Shown here: positions 1 to 9,080 of the stretch, piece after piece
Numbering within the stretch: position 1 is the first letter of the stretch
Layout: each line of letters begins with the position of its first letter
DNA from: Methylocystis bryophila
GTDB lineage: Bacteria > Pseudomonadota > Alphaproteobacteria > Rhizobiales > Beijerinckiaceae
NCBI RefSeq assembly: GCF_027925445.1
Contig: NZ_AP027149.1
Span: forward strand, 1,984,001 to 2,048,000
Length of the DNA: 64,000 bases
Reading direction: 5' to 3'
Position numbers and translations under genes: made by a program
Notes under the pieces: model-generated
Seen by the model: the letters and a program-made list of their open reading frames with translations, nothing else
Database searches by the model: none
Told to the model about the DNA's origin: nothing

Positions 1-3000
1 GTCGCGACGCTTTCGGGAACCTATGAGTTTCAGGAGGGGAGCCTCAAAGGCCTCAAGCTCGGCGCAAGCTATCACTACAATGGCGCGCAACGCGTCGTCG
101 ACAGCAGTGGATTGAATCTCGGCTGGCTCACCCCGAGCCTCGCGGGCTATGGGATCGTCGATCTACTCGCCGATTACCCCTTCAATTATGACGGCTGGAA
201 GCTCGATGCCGGCGTCAACATTCATAATCTCTTCGACAGGACCTATTACACGAACGGCGTTATCACCGGCCCTTTCATCGGACTCGGCGGGTCTTATGCC
301 AGTCGCAACATCGGCGATAGTTTCAGCGTGCTGGGTCACATCGGCGCGCAATGGCCCGGCTCGCCGCCCGCGCCGTCCAAGACCCCGGCGCCGGCCATCA
401 CCTGGATTCACGACTGGACCGGGCCCTATGCGGGGCTCCAGGTCGGCATAGGCTTTGGCGACAACGACGGAAAGTTCTCCTACCTCACGCCCGACGGCTT
501 CGGCGGCTCGCCGTCCTTCGTCACCAACGCCTATGGCGTGATCGCCGGCGCACATCTCGGTTACAACAAGCAATTCGACAATTGGGTCGTGGGTCTCGAG
601 GGTTCCACCGACGTAGCGAACCTGGAACGCCTCGGCCTGCTCGCTTGGAACAATCCTGCGGGCGGTATGTCTTGCCCGTTCCTCGTCCAATACACGACTG
701 TCGGCTGCGGCGGGACGATCAACGCCCACATTCAAACCTTGTTTCAAGGCTCGCTGCGGGCGCGCGCCGGCTATGCGTGGAATCGCTTGCTCCTCTATGG
801 AACAGGCGGTCTCGCCTTGGGGGATTTCAATCTCCAGTCGAACATGGGCGGACAGGACACTTCCGGCAATTTCTACTATGCCGCCGCGAACGATCGTTCG
901 CTGTGGCGTCTCGGCTGGACAGGCGGCGCGGGCGTCGAATATGCGATCACGCCGCGCATATCGGCGCGCGCCGAATATCGCTACAGCGATTTCGGCCATA
1001 TCGCCGAGGCGCCGACGAGCTTCTCCACGACGGTCGGCGGTCCGGTGTTCTACCAGGGTGAGCGTCACGTCACGCAGAACCAGCTGCAGGTCGGCGCGAG
1101 CTACAAATTCGGCGGGACGGACCCGGAGATGTTTCCGCTTGTCTCGCCGATCGTGAAGGGCCCGGCCCTGGGCGATCTGCCCTCACATAAGGGCGGTCCG
1201 CTTCTTCCGGCGGCTTACGCGGCCAATTGGACGGGCTTCTATCTCGGCGGTCAGGCGGGCTACGGCTGGGGCGACAATCACGGCGCCTATAACTACTCGA
1301 CGCCCATCGGCTTCGTTGCCCCCATCGGCGTCGTCGGAGCGGGCGCCTTGTCGCATGACGCTCAAGGCGTGATCTTCGGCGCCCACGCCGGATACAACCG
1401 GCAATTCGAGAGCGATCTGGTGCTCGGCCTAGAGGCCTCCGTCGACGGCGCGACGCTGATGCGGCGCGAGACGGTGGGCGCCACCAACGCCAGCGCCGAC
1501 CAGGCCGTGCTCACCTCGATGGTGCAGTCCGACATTCAGGGCTCGCTGCGCGGCCGCGCGGGCTACGCCTTCGGACGGCTGCTGCCCTATGTGACCGGCG
1601 GTCTCGCCATCGGCCATTTCGGCACGCAGTCGGACCTTGCGGGCGGCGCGTCGTCTACGCCGGGCTTCTATTTGCGGCCAACCTATATCGGCTTCGCCAC
1701 GCACGGGCTGCAATGGACGACGCGGCTAGGCTGGACGGTCGGCGGCGGCGCGGAATGGGCCGTCAGCGACCACTGGTCGATCCGCGGCGAATATCGCTAT
1801 TCGGAGTTCGGCTCCGTCTCCGATACGCCGAACGTCGCGCTGCCCGGGACCCTCTACGGCGGCGGACGCCGTCTCGACCAGAACCAGGTGCAATTCGGCG
1901 CGAGCTACAAATTCGGCGATCCGCTGCTCGTGCCCGTCGCCGCCCCGGTTCTCGCCGCCAAGGCGCCGCCCATCGACTGGACCGGCTACACTTGGGCGGG
2001 CCTCTATGCCGGCGGCCAGGTCGGCATGATCTGGGGCGCCAATAACGGCCACTATTACATCGCGACGCCAGGAGGCCTCGGCGCCGATGATTCGCTCAAC
2101 CGCGACGCGCAGGTGGCGAGCGTCGAAGGCCATGTCGGCTACAACAGGCAATACGATCATCTCGTCGCCGGTCTCGAAGGCTCGCTCCTTGGGACGAACC
2201 TCGTCAGAAGCTCGCTGCTGCCGGTCTATGATGGCAAGGGCTTCTTTGGACCCGCGACGCCCGGCGGCACGCTGACGACGGCGGTCAAATCGAACCTCCA
2301 GGGCTCGCTGCGCACACGCCTCGGCTACGCCTGGGGCCGCCTGCTGCCCTTCGTCACCGGCGGCGTCGCGCTCGGCGGCTTCACGCAGCAGACTTATCTT
2401 TGGGGCGGGGACGCGCTGGGCCTCTTCAACGCGTCGAGCAGCCGGTCCTCGCTGCGCACGGGGTGGACTCTCGGCGCCGGCCTCGAATGGGCGATGACGC
2501 GCAGCTGGGCCATCCGCGGCGAATATCGCTACACGGATTTCGGCAACGTCAGCGACGCCTCGACCTATGCGGCGCCTCTCACGACCGCTTACACGGGAAC
2601 GCGCCGCCTCGATCAAAATCTCGTCGAGTTCGGCGTGAGCTACAAATTCAACGAAGAAGGTTCGGCGCCCATCATCGTCGCCGCCGATCTCCCGCATCTC
2701 AAGGACGCGCCGGTCGCCGTTCTGCCGCCGCCGGGCTCGCCGTGGCGCGGCTTCTACGCCGGCGTCAACGCGGGCGGCGTCCTCGACGCCAAGAGCGGGG
2801 AGGCTCCGACCGCGATGTTCTGGGACCCGAGCCTGCCTTTCGGCGCGGGCGCCAAACCGAACCTCGCCTATATTCCCGGCGGCGCGAACAGCGGCTCGGG
2901 CGGCGCGCTCGGCGGCGGACAGGTCGGCTACAACTATCAGTTCGGCTCGTCGGTCGTGATCGGCGCGGAAGCCGACATCGCGGTCACGAGCGTCTCGGGC

Positions 3001-3429
3001 GGCGGAAAGCAGACCGCTGCGCTCCACGCCTCGCCCTTCTCGGGCGGCGCGCTTGTCCCCGCAGCGCCGCTCAACACGGCGCAGGCGAGCCTGCCCTATG
3101 TCGGCACGCTGCGCGGCCGCGCCGGTTATCTCGTCACCCCGACGCTGCTCATCCACACCACGGCGGGCTTCGCTTACGACGGCGTCGACGCTTGGGGCGT
3201 CGCCAACACGCGCGCCGGCTGGACGGTCGGCGGCGGCGCGGAGTGGATGTTCGCGCAAAACTGGTCGGCGAAGCTCGAATATCTTTTCGCCGACATCAGC
3301 GGCGGCGGGATCTCCGGCGGCTGGAGCGGGAACACCGACGCGAGCTTCCACCCGCAGCTCAACATCCTGCGCGGCGGCCTGAACTACCACTTCAACAGCT
3401 TCGTGCCGGAGGCCATCGTCGTGAAATAA
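1..3429 (+). CDS. TonB-dependent receptor C-terminus fused to four outer-membrane beta-barrel domains (5' partial)
   Basis: The frame is open from base 1, so the start lies upstream. The first ~115 codons read as the last strands of a TonB-dependent siderophore receptor (motif GVNIHNLFDRTYY, then GASYASRN-like strands). Four tandem OmpA/Omp25/31-like barrel repeats follow, at about 402-1110, 1222-1917, 1975-2649 and 2737-3400. Each opens with W-x-G-x-Y-x-G and the first three close with a Q-x-x-x-G-x-SYKF strand. Each repeat also carries GSLRxRxGYAxxRLLP and GEYRYxxFG signatures. The usual receptor ends at its last barrel strand, so this is an unusual fusion of a 22-strand barrel with four small barrels. 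The following PepSY gene suggests an iron-uptake locus. The family assignment is from visible motifs; the function of the added barrels is unknown. Confidence 0.85.
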   Translation, partial: VATLSGTYEFQEGSLKGLKLGASYHYNGAQRVVDSSGLNLGWLTPSLAGYGIVDLLADYPFNYDGWKLDAGVNIHNLFDRTYYTNGVITGPFIGLGGSYASRNIGDSFSVLGHIGAQWPGSPPAPSKTPAPAITWIHDWTGPYAGLQVGIGFGDNDGKFSYLTPDGFGGSPSFVTNAYGVIAGAHLGYNKQFDNWVVGLEGSTDVANLERLGLLAWNNPAGGMSCPFLVQYTTVGCGGTINAHIQTLFQGSLRARAGYAWNRLLLYGTGGLALGDFNLQSNMGGQDTSGNFYYAAANDRSLWRLGWTGGAGVEYAITPRISARAEYRYSDFGHIAEAPTSFSTTVGGPVFYQGERHVTQNQLQVGASYKFGGTDPEMFPLVSPIVKGPALGDLPSHKGGPLLPAAYAANWTGFYLGGQAGYGWGDNHGAYNYSTPIGFVAPIGVVGAGALSHDAQGVIFGAHAGYNRQFESDLVLGLEASVDGATLMRRETVGATNASADQAVLTSMVQSDIQGSLRGRAGYAFGRLLPYVTGGLAIGHFGTQSDLAGGASSTPGFYLRPTYIGFATHGLQWTTRLGWTVGGGAEWAVSDHWSIRGEYRYSEFGSVSDTPNVALPGTLYGGGRRLDQNQVQFGASYKFGDPLLVPVAAPVLAAKAPPIDWTGYTWAGLYAGGQVGMIWGANNGHYYIATPGGLGADDSLNRDAQVASVEGHVGYNRQYDHLVAGLEGSLLGTNLVRSSLLPVYDGKGFFGPATPGGTLTTAVKSNLQGSLRTRLGYAWGRLLPFVTGGVALGGFTQQTYLWGGDALGLFNASSSRSSLRTGWTLGAGLEWAMTRSWAIRGEYRYTDFGNVSDASTYAAPLTTAYTGTRRLDQNLVEFGVSYKFNEEGSAPIIVAADLPHLKDAPVAVLPPPGSPWRGFYAGVNAGGVLDAKSGEAPTAMFWDPSLPFGAGAKPNLAYIPGGANSGSGGALGGGQVGYNYQFGSSVVIGAEADIAVTSVSGGGKQTAALHASPFSGGALVPAAPLNTAQASLPYVGTLRGRAGYLVTPTLLIHTTAGFAYDGVDAWGVANTRAGWTVGGGAEWMFAQNWSAKLEYLFADISGGGISGGWSGNTDASFHPQLNILRGGLNYHFNSFVPEAIVVK

Positions 3430-3534
3430 CGACGCAGGACCGCGGTTCGGCGAGGTTACGGTCGAAACTCGCTTTCGTCATACGTCCTAGCGGTTCCATC
3501 GCCAGGGGCGGAGGCTCATCGAAGGGAGCAAAAT

Positions 3535-4839
3535 ATGCGGCGCCTCCTCGTCTGGCTGCATCGCTGGATTGGTCTCGCGATGACGCCCTTTCTCGTGTTC
3601 GTCGCGTTGACCGGCAGCGTCATCGCCTTTCAGGCAGAACTCGACCATTGGCTCAACGCCGATCTTTTCACAGTTCCGATCCGCGATGCGCCGATGCTCG
3701 ACCTCTTCACCTTGCGCGAGAAAGCGGAGGCGCTCGTGCCGCAGGCCAACGTCGACCTAGTATTTTTGCGGCAGCCTCCCGGCGAATCCTTTCAAGCGTC
3801 GATCTCCGCAAAAACCGATCCTGCGACCGGCAAGCCTTACAATCTCCCTTTCGATCAGCTCTTCCTCAACCCCTATACGGGCGAGTGGATCGGCATACGC
3901 AGGGCCTCCGAGTCCTCCCTCGGAAGGCGTGGAATAATCGCCTTCATCTACCGGCTGCATCGGTCACTGGCGGCGCCCGAGAGCATCGAGAGCTATTGCG
4001 TCAGGACGCTGGGCGTTGTCGCGCTCGCCTGGACGATCGATTGCTTCGTCGCCTTCTTTCTGACCCTTCCCTTACGGCTCTCGGCGGCGCATTCCCGCTC
4101 AACCCGACATTCTTGGTGGAGCCGCTGGAAGCCGGCGTGGCTCGTGCGCTGGAGCGGTGGCTCCTATCGGCTGCACTTCGACATTCATCGCGCTTTCGGT
4201 CTGTGGACCTGGGCGATGCTCTTCGTCTTCGCTTGGTCCGGCGTCGCCTTCGATCTATCCGACGTCTACAAGCCCGTGATGGGCGCGTTCTTCGACATGA
4301 CCTTGCCAGAAGCAGGCAACTTGTCTGATCTCGATAAGCCGCTAGAGAGCCCCACGATTGCTTGGCGTGACGCCCATTCGCGGGGACGCGAGCTAATGCA
4401 GGAGGCGGGGATCCGAGAGGGGTTCACTATCCTGAGCGAACAGCAACTCTATTTCGATCGCGCCAAAGGCGCCTATATGTATTTGATTCGCAGCTCGCGA
4501 GATTTGAGCAGACGGGGCGACGCGATCGTCGTCTTCGACGCGAACACTGGAGCCATGAAAGGTTTAACGGCGGCGAGCACTGTTTCAACGGGAGCGCTCG
4601 TCACGCAATGGCTCTTCTCGCTGCATATGGCGCTGGTTTTCGGCCTGCCGATGCAGATTTTTGTCTGCGCCATGGGCTTCGTCATCACGGCGCTCAGCGT
4701 CACCGGCGTCTATGTCTGGTGGAAGAAGCGCGCCGCCCGATGGGGGCGCCGAGAGAGTGGTGTGACGCCCACTTGGAATCAGTCAAAAACAAAGTCCAAC
4801 GAACAGACCTCCGCCATTTCCAACACGCCGAGCGTCTGA
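3535..4839 (+). CDS. PepSY-associated transmembrane domain protein
   Basis: 434 aa. It begins LLVWLHRWIGLAMTPFL, the typical first helix of PepSY_TM proteins. Further hydrophobic segments lie near residues 160-180, 210-235 and 360-395, and the last is followed by a VYVWWKKR end typical of the family. Two periplasmic stretches would carry the PepSY folds. The start ATG is preceded by a GAAGGGAG ribosome site. These proteins often sit beside TonB-dependent siderophore receptors and are thought to act as inner-membrane ferric-siderophore reductases or chaperones. The receptor gene ends 105 bp upstream, which fits that role. The exact substrate is unknown. Confidence 0.85.
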   Translation: MRRLLVWLHRWIGLAMTPFLVFVALTGSVIAFQAELDHWLNADLFTVPIRDAPMLDLFTLREKAEALVPQANVDLVFLRQPPGESFQASISAKTDPATGKPYNLPFDQLFLNPYTGEWIGIRRASESSLGRRGIIAFIYRLHRSLAAPESIESYCVRTLGVVALAWTIDCFVAFFLTLPLRLSAAHSRSTRHSWWSRWKPAWLVRWSGGSYRLHFDIHRAFGLWTWAMLFVFAWSGVAFDLSDVYKPVMGAFFDMTLPEAGNLSDLDKPLESPTIAWRDAHSRGRELMQEAGIREGFTILSEQQLYFDRAKGAYMYLIRSSRDLSRRGDAIVVFDANTGAMKGLTAASTVSTGALVTQWLFSLHMALVFGLPMQIFVCAMGFVITALSVTGVYVWWKKRAARWGRRESGVTPTWNQSKTKSNEQTSAISNTPSV

Positions 4840-5534
4840 ACAGCGTTGGAGCCGCCGCTTCTCTTGCACAGGGATGGCGCTGGAGTGCGCGCCGATTTAC
4901 GCTATGGTGCAAGCATCTGATGGCGAAATCCCTGCCCCTTGGCCGCCGCTCGGCTTGCGCGCTTCCGACACCCAGGCTGCAGCGCCTTTGCATATAGGAA
5001 ACAGAAATTCGGCGTCGGAGTCTGCATTGGAAAGACGGCGGGGCGCCCAGTTCAGATGGCAAGACGATGCGCTCTAAAGATCGCCAGAGGCGCATTGGAG
5101 CTGCATGAGTCGCGGCGCTTTTGAGCGATTGTTTTTTTCTTTCGCCTGACGTGATCAGCGCAATTTATCATCCTTGGGGTGCGGCATTTATCGAGCCATG
5201 CTCGGAATGGAACTGCGGCTTGGCAAGCATATGCGCATGTTCGGCGAACTTTAGAGTGACCGCAAGATAAAGCGAGAGTCCTCGCTGGCGGAACTTCGTT
5301 CCTAAATGTTTGTCTGCACATTGTTTTTTCGCTTGGAGCCGGCGAGGCCGAACGGTGCGCCAATGGAGCTTGGTTGAATAGCATTCTTATTTTCAGAGAC
5401 GTAGGAATGGCGTCCGCAATGTGCGCCGAATGGGAGTCCGCCGTTCCTGCGCTGGAGCAAGTCTTTCTGCCCTACAGCGCTACGCCTTCATTTTCGATCT
5501 TGTATCGACCGTTTGATCTTCCAATCGTCGCCGT
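4840..5534. other. intergenic region, no gene recognised
   Basis: About 700 bases between the host-like iron locus and the first mobile-element remnant. It is more AT-rich than either side, with several T-runs around 5130-5150. The short open frames here resemble nothing known and lack convincing ribosome sites. It probably contains the left boundary of the older element, but no terminal repeat was found. Confidence 0.4.
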
Positions 5535-7649
5535 ATGGCAACCGACGAAGACCGTTTCCACATCCGTCCCGGCCGGGTCCGCGATCGCGACGGCGGACGC
5601 GCCGTGCGCGCCGTGCGGCCGCGCCCGAAGACCTTCCTGGCCGAGGTGCATCAGGCCATCCGCCGCGCCGGCGGCGACCCCAATCGGCTGGGCTCGGCCA
5701 GGAAGGGAAGCGGGCGGTTCAATGCGCGCGGTCGGGGCGCGGCGGCCGCTGCAGGGCTGAAGGGGAGGAACGCCTGGAGCCGCGACGCCAACGGCGTGCG
5801 GACCCGCGCCCGGCGCGTGACGGTGAAGGCGCGGATCGTGAAGCTCAATCCGCAGCGCGGCGCGGCGCGGGGCCGCCAGTTCGCCTGCGCCAAGGCGGTG
5901 GACGCGCACCTCCGCTATCTGGAGCGCGATGGCGTCAATCGCGACGGCCAGAAGGGGCAGGTCTATTCCGCCGAGCGCGACGTGGACGATGGCCGCGCGT
6001 TCCTCGACCGGGGCCGCGACGACCGCCACCAGTTCCGCTTCATCGTCTCCGCTGAAGAAGGTGTCGAGCTGACCGACCTGCGGGAGACCACCCGCGACTT
6101 GATGAAGGCGATGGAAACTGACCTTGGCACGAAGCTCGACTGGATCGCGGTCGATCACCACAACACCGGCCATCCCCACATCCACATCCTGCTGCGCGGG
6201 GTCATGGACGACGGCCGCATCCTCAACATCGCTGGCGACTACATCGCCCACGGCATCCGCGAGCGGGCCAGCGAGATCGTCACTCTGGAATTGGGGCGGC
6301 AGACCGAGCAGGAGGTCAGCCGGTAGCTCGAGCGCGAGGTGGACGCCGAGCGCTTCACGCGCCTCGACCGCATGCTGATCGCCGAGCAGCAGGCGAGCAA
6401 CGAGTTGGCCGCCGACCTGCGGCCTGACCGGGACATGGTGGAGACAGCACGCCAAAACCGGGCGCTGCTGATCGCCCGCGCGCGTAGGCTGGAGACCATG
6501 CGGCTGGCGACCGAGCGCGAGACCGGCCGTTGGTCGATCTCGCCGCGCGCCGAGCCGACCTTGCGCGAAATGGGCGAGCACGGCGACATCATCAAGACGA
6601 TGCACCGGGCGCTCGCAGACCACGGCCTCGCCGACGAACGCGCCGCCACGCAATATGTGACGCATGGCGCGCGGATCACAGAACCGATCCTCGGCCGCGT
6701 GCTCGCCAAGGGACTGGCCAACGACGAGATGGGCGACCGCCTGCATCTCGTCATCGATGGGGTGGACGGACGCGCCCACTATGTCGAGACGGCGGACGCC
6801 GCGCGCCTCGAAGACATCCGGCGCGGCCACATCGTCGCGCTCGACCCGGCGCCCGCCAAGGCCGAACCCCGGCCGGCCGACCTCAACATCCAGGCCGTGG
6901 CGGAAACCAATGGCGGCGTCTATCGGCCGAGCCTGCATCTGGAAGCGACGCGGGACATCATCGAACGGCGCCACGGCGACCCCGACGCCTTCATTCGCTC
7001 CCACGTGCGCCGGCTGGAAGCTCTGCGGCGCGCCGGTCATGTTGAACGCATTGACGCAGACCATTGGAAAGTCCCCAAGGACGTCGCGGAGCGGGGCATG
7101 ACCTATGACGCCCCGAGCCGGCCAAAGGATTTTTCGATCCGCACGCTCTCGACGCTCGACCTCGAGCGCCAGGTGAGCAGCGACGGCGCGACCTGGCTCG
7201 ATCGGGAGCTGGTTGCGAAAGATCCTCTGTCCCTTGCCGGGACCGGCTTCGGCCGGGAGGTGAACGCCGCGCTCGACCGGCGCGCCGAGCGGCTTGTCGA
7301 GCTGGGCCATGCCAGGGTGAAGGATGGCGTCATCAGCATCCCGCGCCGCACCGTCGCCGTTCTGGAGCGTCAGGAGGTCGAGCGTGTCGGCAAGCAGATG
7401 GCCGCCGAACGCGGGCTGACCTACGCCCCGTCCGGGCCGGGCGAGTATGTGAGTGGCCGGCTGGCCGGCGTCGCCAATCTCGCGAGTGGGCGCTTCGCCA
7501 TGATCGAGGACGGGCTCGGCTTCCAGCTCGTGCCCTGGCAGCCCGCCCTGGAGAAGCGCCTCGACCATTACATCAGCGGTGTCCGCCGCGACGACGGCGG
7601 CATCGAATGGAGCTTCAGCAGGAAACGGCAGCTCGGCTTGGGATTATGA
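5535..7649 (+). pseudogene. DUF3363/VirD2-like relaxase interrupted by an amber codon
   Basis: Reads as a full-length conjugative relaxase of the RlxS/DUF3363 type, about 704 codons, but has a single in-frame TAG at 6324-6326 after 263 codons. The frame continues without shift to 7649. The intact paralogue at 49131-50870 aligns throughout: both have the HUH histidine cluster (HPHIHI here, HPHVHI there), then ...ERxVDAERxTxLDR directly after the stop. The missing residue is probably Gln (CAG to TAG). The catalytic N-terminus, with the candidate Tyr in HLRYLERDG, lies before the stop, so a truncated nuclease could still be made. It sits upstream of a toxin-antitoxin pair and a serine recombinase, and looks like the end of an older mobile element. 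Confidence 0.85.
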
Positions 7650-7802
7650 GGATGAACCAACGGCCTTGCCGGCATGTCTTGATGAGGCCAGACCGGCGCC
7701 AACCCCTCAAAGCTGGCGCAGACGCGCCACCGCTGCGCGGCTTCGGCATTGACCGGCTGTCCCCGGCCCGGCAGCGGCTCCCCATGCAGGTAAGGATGAT
7801 TG

Positions 7803-7820
7803 GGAGTGCGGAAGCACTCC
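7803..7820. repeat. short inverted repeat
   Basis: Perfect 7-bp arms GGAGTGC and GCACTCC around a GGAA loop, downstream of the broken relaxase and upstream of the toxin-antitoxin promoter. There is no T-tract, so terminator function is uncertain. Confidence 0.35.
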
Positions 7821-7858
7821 GAAGCTGAGGCGGAAGGCGATTCACAACTTCATTCTCC

Positions 7859-7889
7859 TTGAATAATACGGCATTTTGCCGTATATAAT
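7859..7889 (+). promoter_or_regulatory. promoter and operator of the DUF1778-GNAT toxin-antitoxin operon
   Basis: A -35-like TTGAAT (7859-7864) and a perfect -10 TATAAT (7884-7889) are 19 bp apart. Between them lies a perfect palindrome, ATACGGCA-TTT-TGCCGTAT (7866-7884), whose right arm touches the -10. This is the expected layout for autorepression by a ribbon-helix-helix antitoxin bound with its toxin. An AAGGAGG ribosome site follows at 7897-7903, before the antitoxin ATG at 7909. Confidence 0.7.
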
Positions 7890-7908
7890 TGAGCTGAAGG
7901 AGGCGCCC

Positions 7909-8199
7909 ATGCCCAAGCCCCAAGTTGAAGCCGAGACCGCCCGATTGGAAGCGCGTATTCCGGTCCAGGTCTATGACCAGATGCAGCGCGCCGCCCGTCT
8001 ACGCGGCCTGACCCTGACCGGCTATCTGATCGCCACCGCCGGCGAGGACGCAAGGCGCGTCGTCGAGGACGCCGAGATCATGCGGCTCGCGCGCGAGGAT
8101 CAAATCCGCTTCGCCGAGGCGTTGATCAATCCATCCAAGCCGAATGAGCGGCTGATCCGCGCCGCGAAGCGTCATGCCGAGCTGATCGAACGCCGGTGA
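7909..8199 (+). CDS. DUF1778 (TacA-like) antitoxin
   Basis: 96 aa, starting at ATG 7909 because a strong AAGGAGG lies five bases upstream; an upstream in-frame start would overlap the promoter. The N-terminus ARLEARIPVQVYDQMQRAA is a ribbon-helix-helix strand-helix typical of DUF1778, followed by the family's EDAE...F-A-L-I-NPSKPN toxin-binding tail. These proteins neutralise GNAT acetyltransferase toxins and repress their own promoter. Its stop overlaps the toxin start (GTGA), so the two are translationally coupled. Confidence 0.88.
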   Translation: MPKPQVEAETARLEARIPVQVYDQMQRAARLRGLTLTGYLIATAGEDARRVVEDAEIMRLAREDQIRFAEALINPSKPNERLIRAAKRHAELIERR

Positions 8200-8702
8200 G
8201 TGTCCGCTTCGCCATCGAGCCGCTGGCGAAGGCGCACAAGCGGGCGGATTTCACCTGCGGCAACGACCGGATCGACAGCTACTTCCGCGAGACCGTCTCG
8301 CAGGACGTGAAGCGCAAATACGCCACCTGTTTCGTCGCCAGGGAGATCGCGACGGATCGGGTGGCAGGCTTTTACACCTTGTCGTCCAGCAATGTGCCCT
8401 TGAACGAGGTTCCCGAGTCGCTGGCGAAGAAGCTGCCGCGCTATCCGACCGTCCCCGCCGTGCTGATCGGCTGGCTTGGGCGGCATAGCGACTACGCTGG
8501 ACAGGGACTCGGAGAAGCTTTGCTGTTCGACGCCATTAAGACGGTGGCGGCAGCGCCTATCGGGGCGCACGCGATCTTCGCCGACGCTATCGACGACAGC
8601 GCGGCAGCTTTCTGTGCCGCCTTCGGCTTCACGCCTTTGGTCCGGCGGCCGCGCACGCTCTATCTGCCGATAACCACGGCGTTGGGCTTGGTATCGCCAT
8701 GA
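8196..8702 (+). CDS. GNAT-family acetyltransferase toxin (TacT-like)
   Basis: 168 aa from GTG, overlapping the antitoxin by four bases. TacT-type toxins acetylate the amino acid on aminoacyl-tRNA and block translation. The opening I-E-P-L-x-K-x-H and F-x-C-GNDRIDSYF are typical, and the acetyl-CoA loop is GQGLGEALL in the middle of the protein. The C-terminus has the usual A-x-FCAAFGFTPL strand. Length matches the family. The paired upstream antitoxin supports the call; the target tRNA cannot be read from the sequence. Confidence 0.88.
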   Translation: MSVRFAIEPLAKAHKRADFTCGNDRIDSYFRETVSQDVKRKYATCFVAREIATDRVAGFYTLSSSNVPLNEVPESLAKKLPRYPTVPAVLIGWLGRHSDYAGQGLGEALLFDAIKTVAAAPIGAHAIFADAIDDSAAAFCAAFGFTPLVRRPRTLYLPITTALGLVSP

Positions 8703-8834
8703 CGACCGCCTTCGCCCCTACGCCGTTTCCGTCCCGCGCCGCCGCGCGTAAGTATTTTTGCGCCACGGCGCGCGGAGGCTTCCAGAGTAGAGAAAGGCTA
8801 TTTTTCAAGCGTCTCGTTCGGCGATTCTGGGCCA

Positions 8835-9059
8835 ATGGCCAGACCTCGCAAGAAACGCCCGCCGACCGCATCCGAGCAGCTTGAAGCGTTGCTCGGCTAT
8901 CCTTGGCCGTTTCCGGGCAGACCGCCGAAGCACGACCTTTCGACCTGGACCGTCACCGACGACTGGCCCGAGCATATTCCCGTCACCGAGGCCGAGGTGG
9001 ACGTGTTCGAGGCGTGGTTCGGCGATCTGTTCGATGAGCTGTTCGGGCCGTGCCGATGA
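8835..9059 (+). CDS. small hypothetical protein upstream of serine recombinase
   Basis: 74 aa, rich in Pro and Trp (YPWPFPGRPP, WTVTDDWPEHIPVTEAE) with an acidic C-terminus (WFGDLFDELFG). It ends 21 bp before the recombinase start and is probably cotranscribed. I recall similar small proteins beside large serine recombinases, but I know no function. The compact composition and tight spacing favour a real gene. Confidence 0.6.
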   Translation: MARPRKKRPPTASEQLEALLGYPWPFPGRPPKHDLSTWTVTDDWPEHIPVTEAEVDVFEAWFGDLFDELFGPCR

Positions 9060-9080
9060 GGTGAGAAGGAGACATACGCC

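Noticed and set aside
2400..4328. 642-codon plus-strand frame spanning the barrel gene and PepSY gene
   Set aside because: Arg-rich shadow of two real genes; crosses an intergenic region and a ribosome site.
5472..7568. Long minus-strand open frame opposite the broken relaxase
   Set aside because: Mirror of the relaxase codons in GC-rich DNA; no recognisable domain. The plus-strand relaxase homology is decisive.
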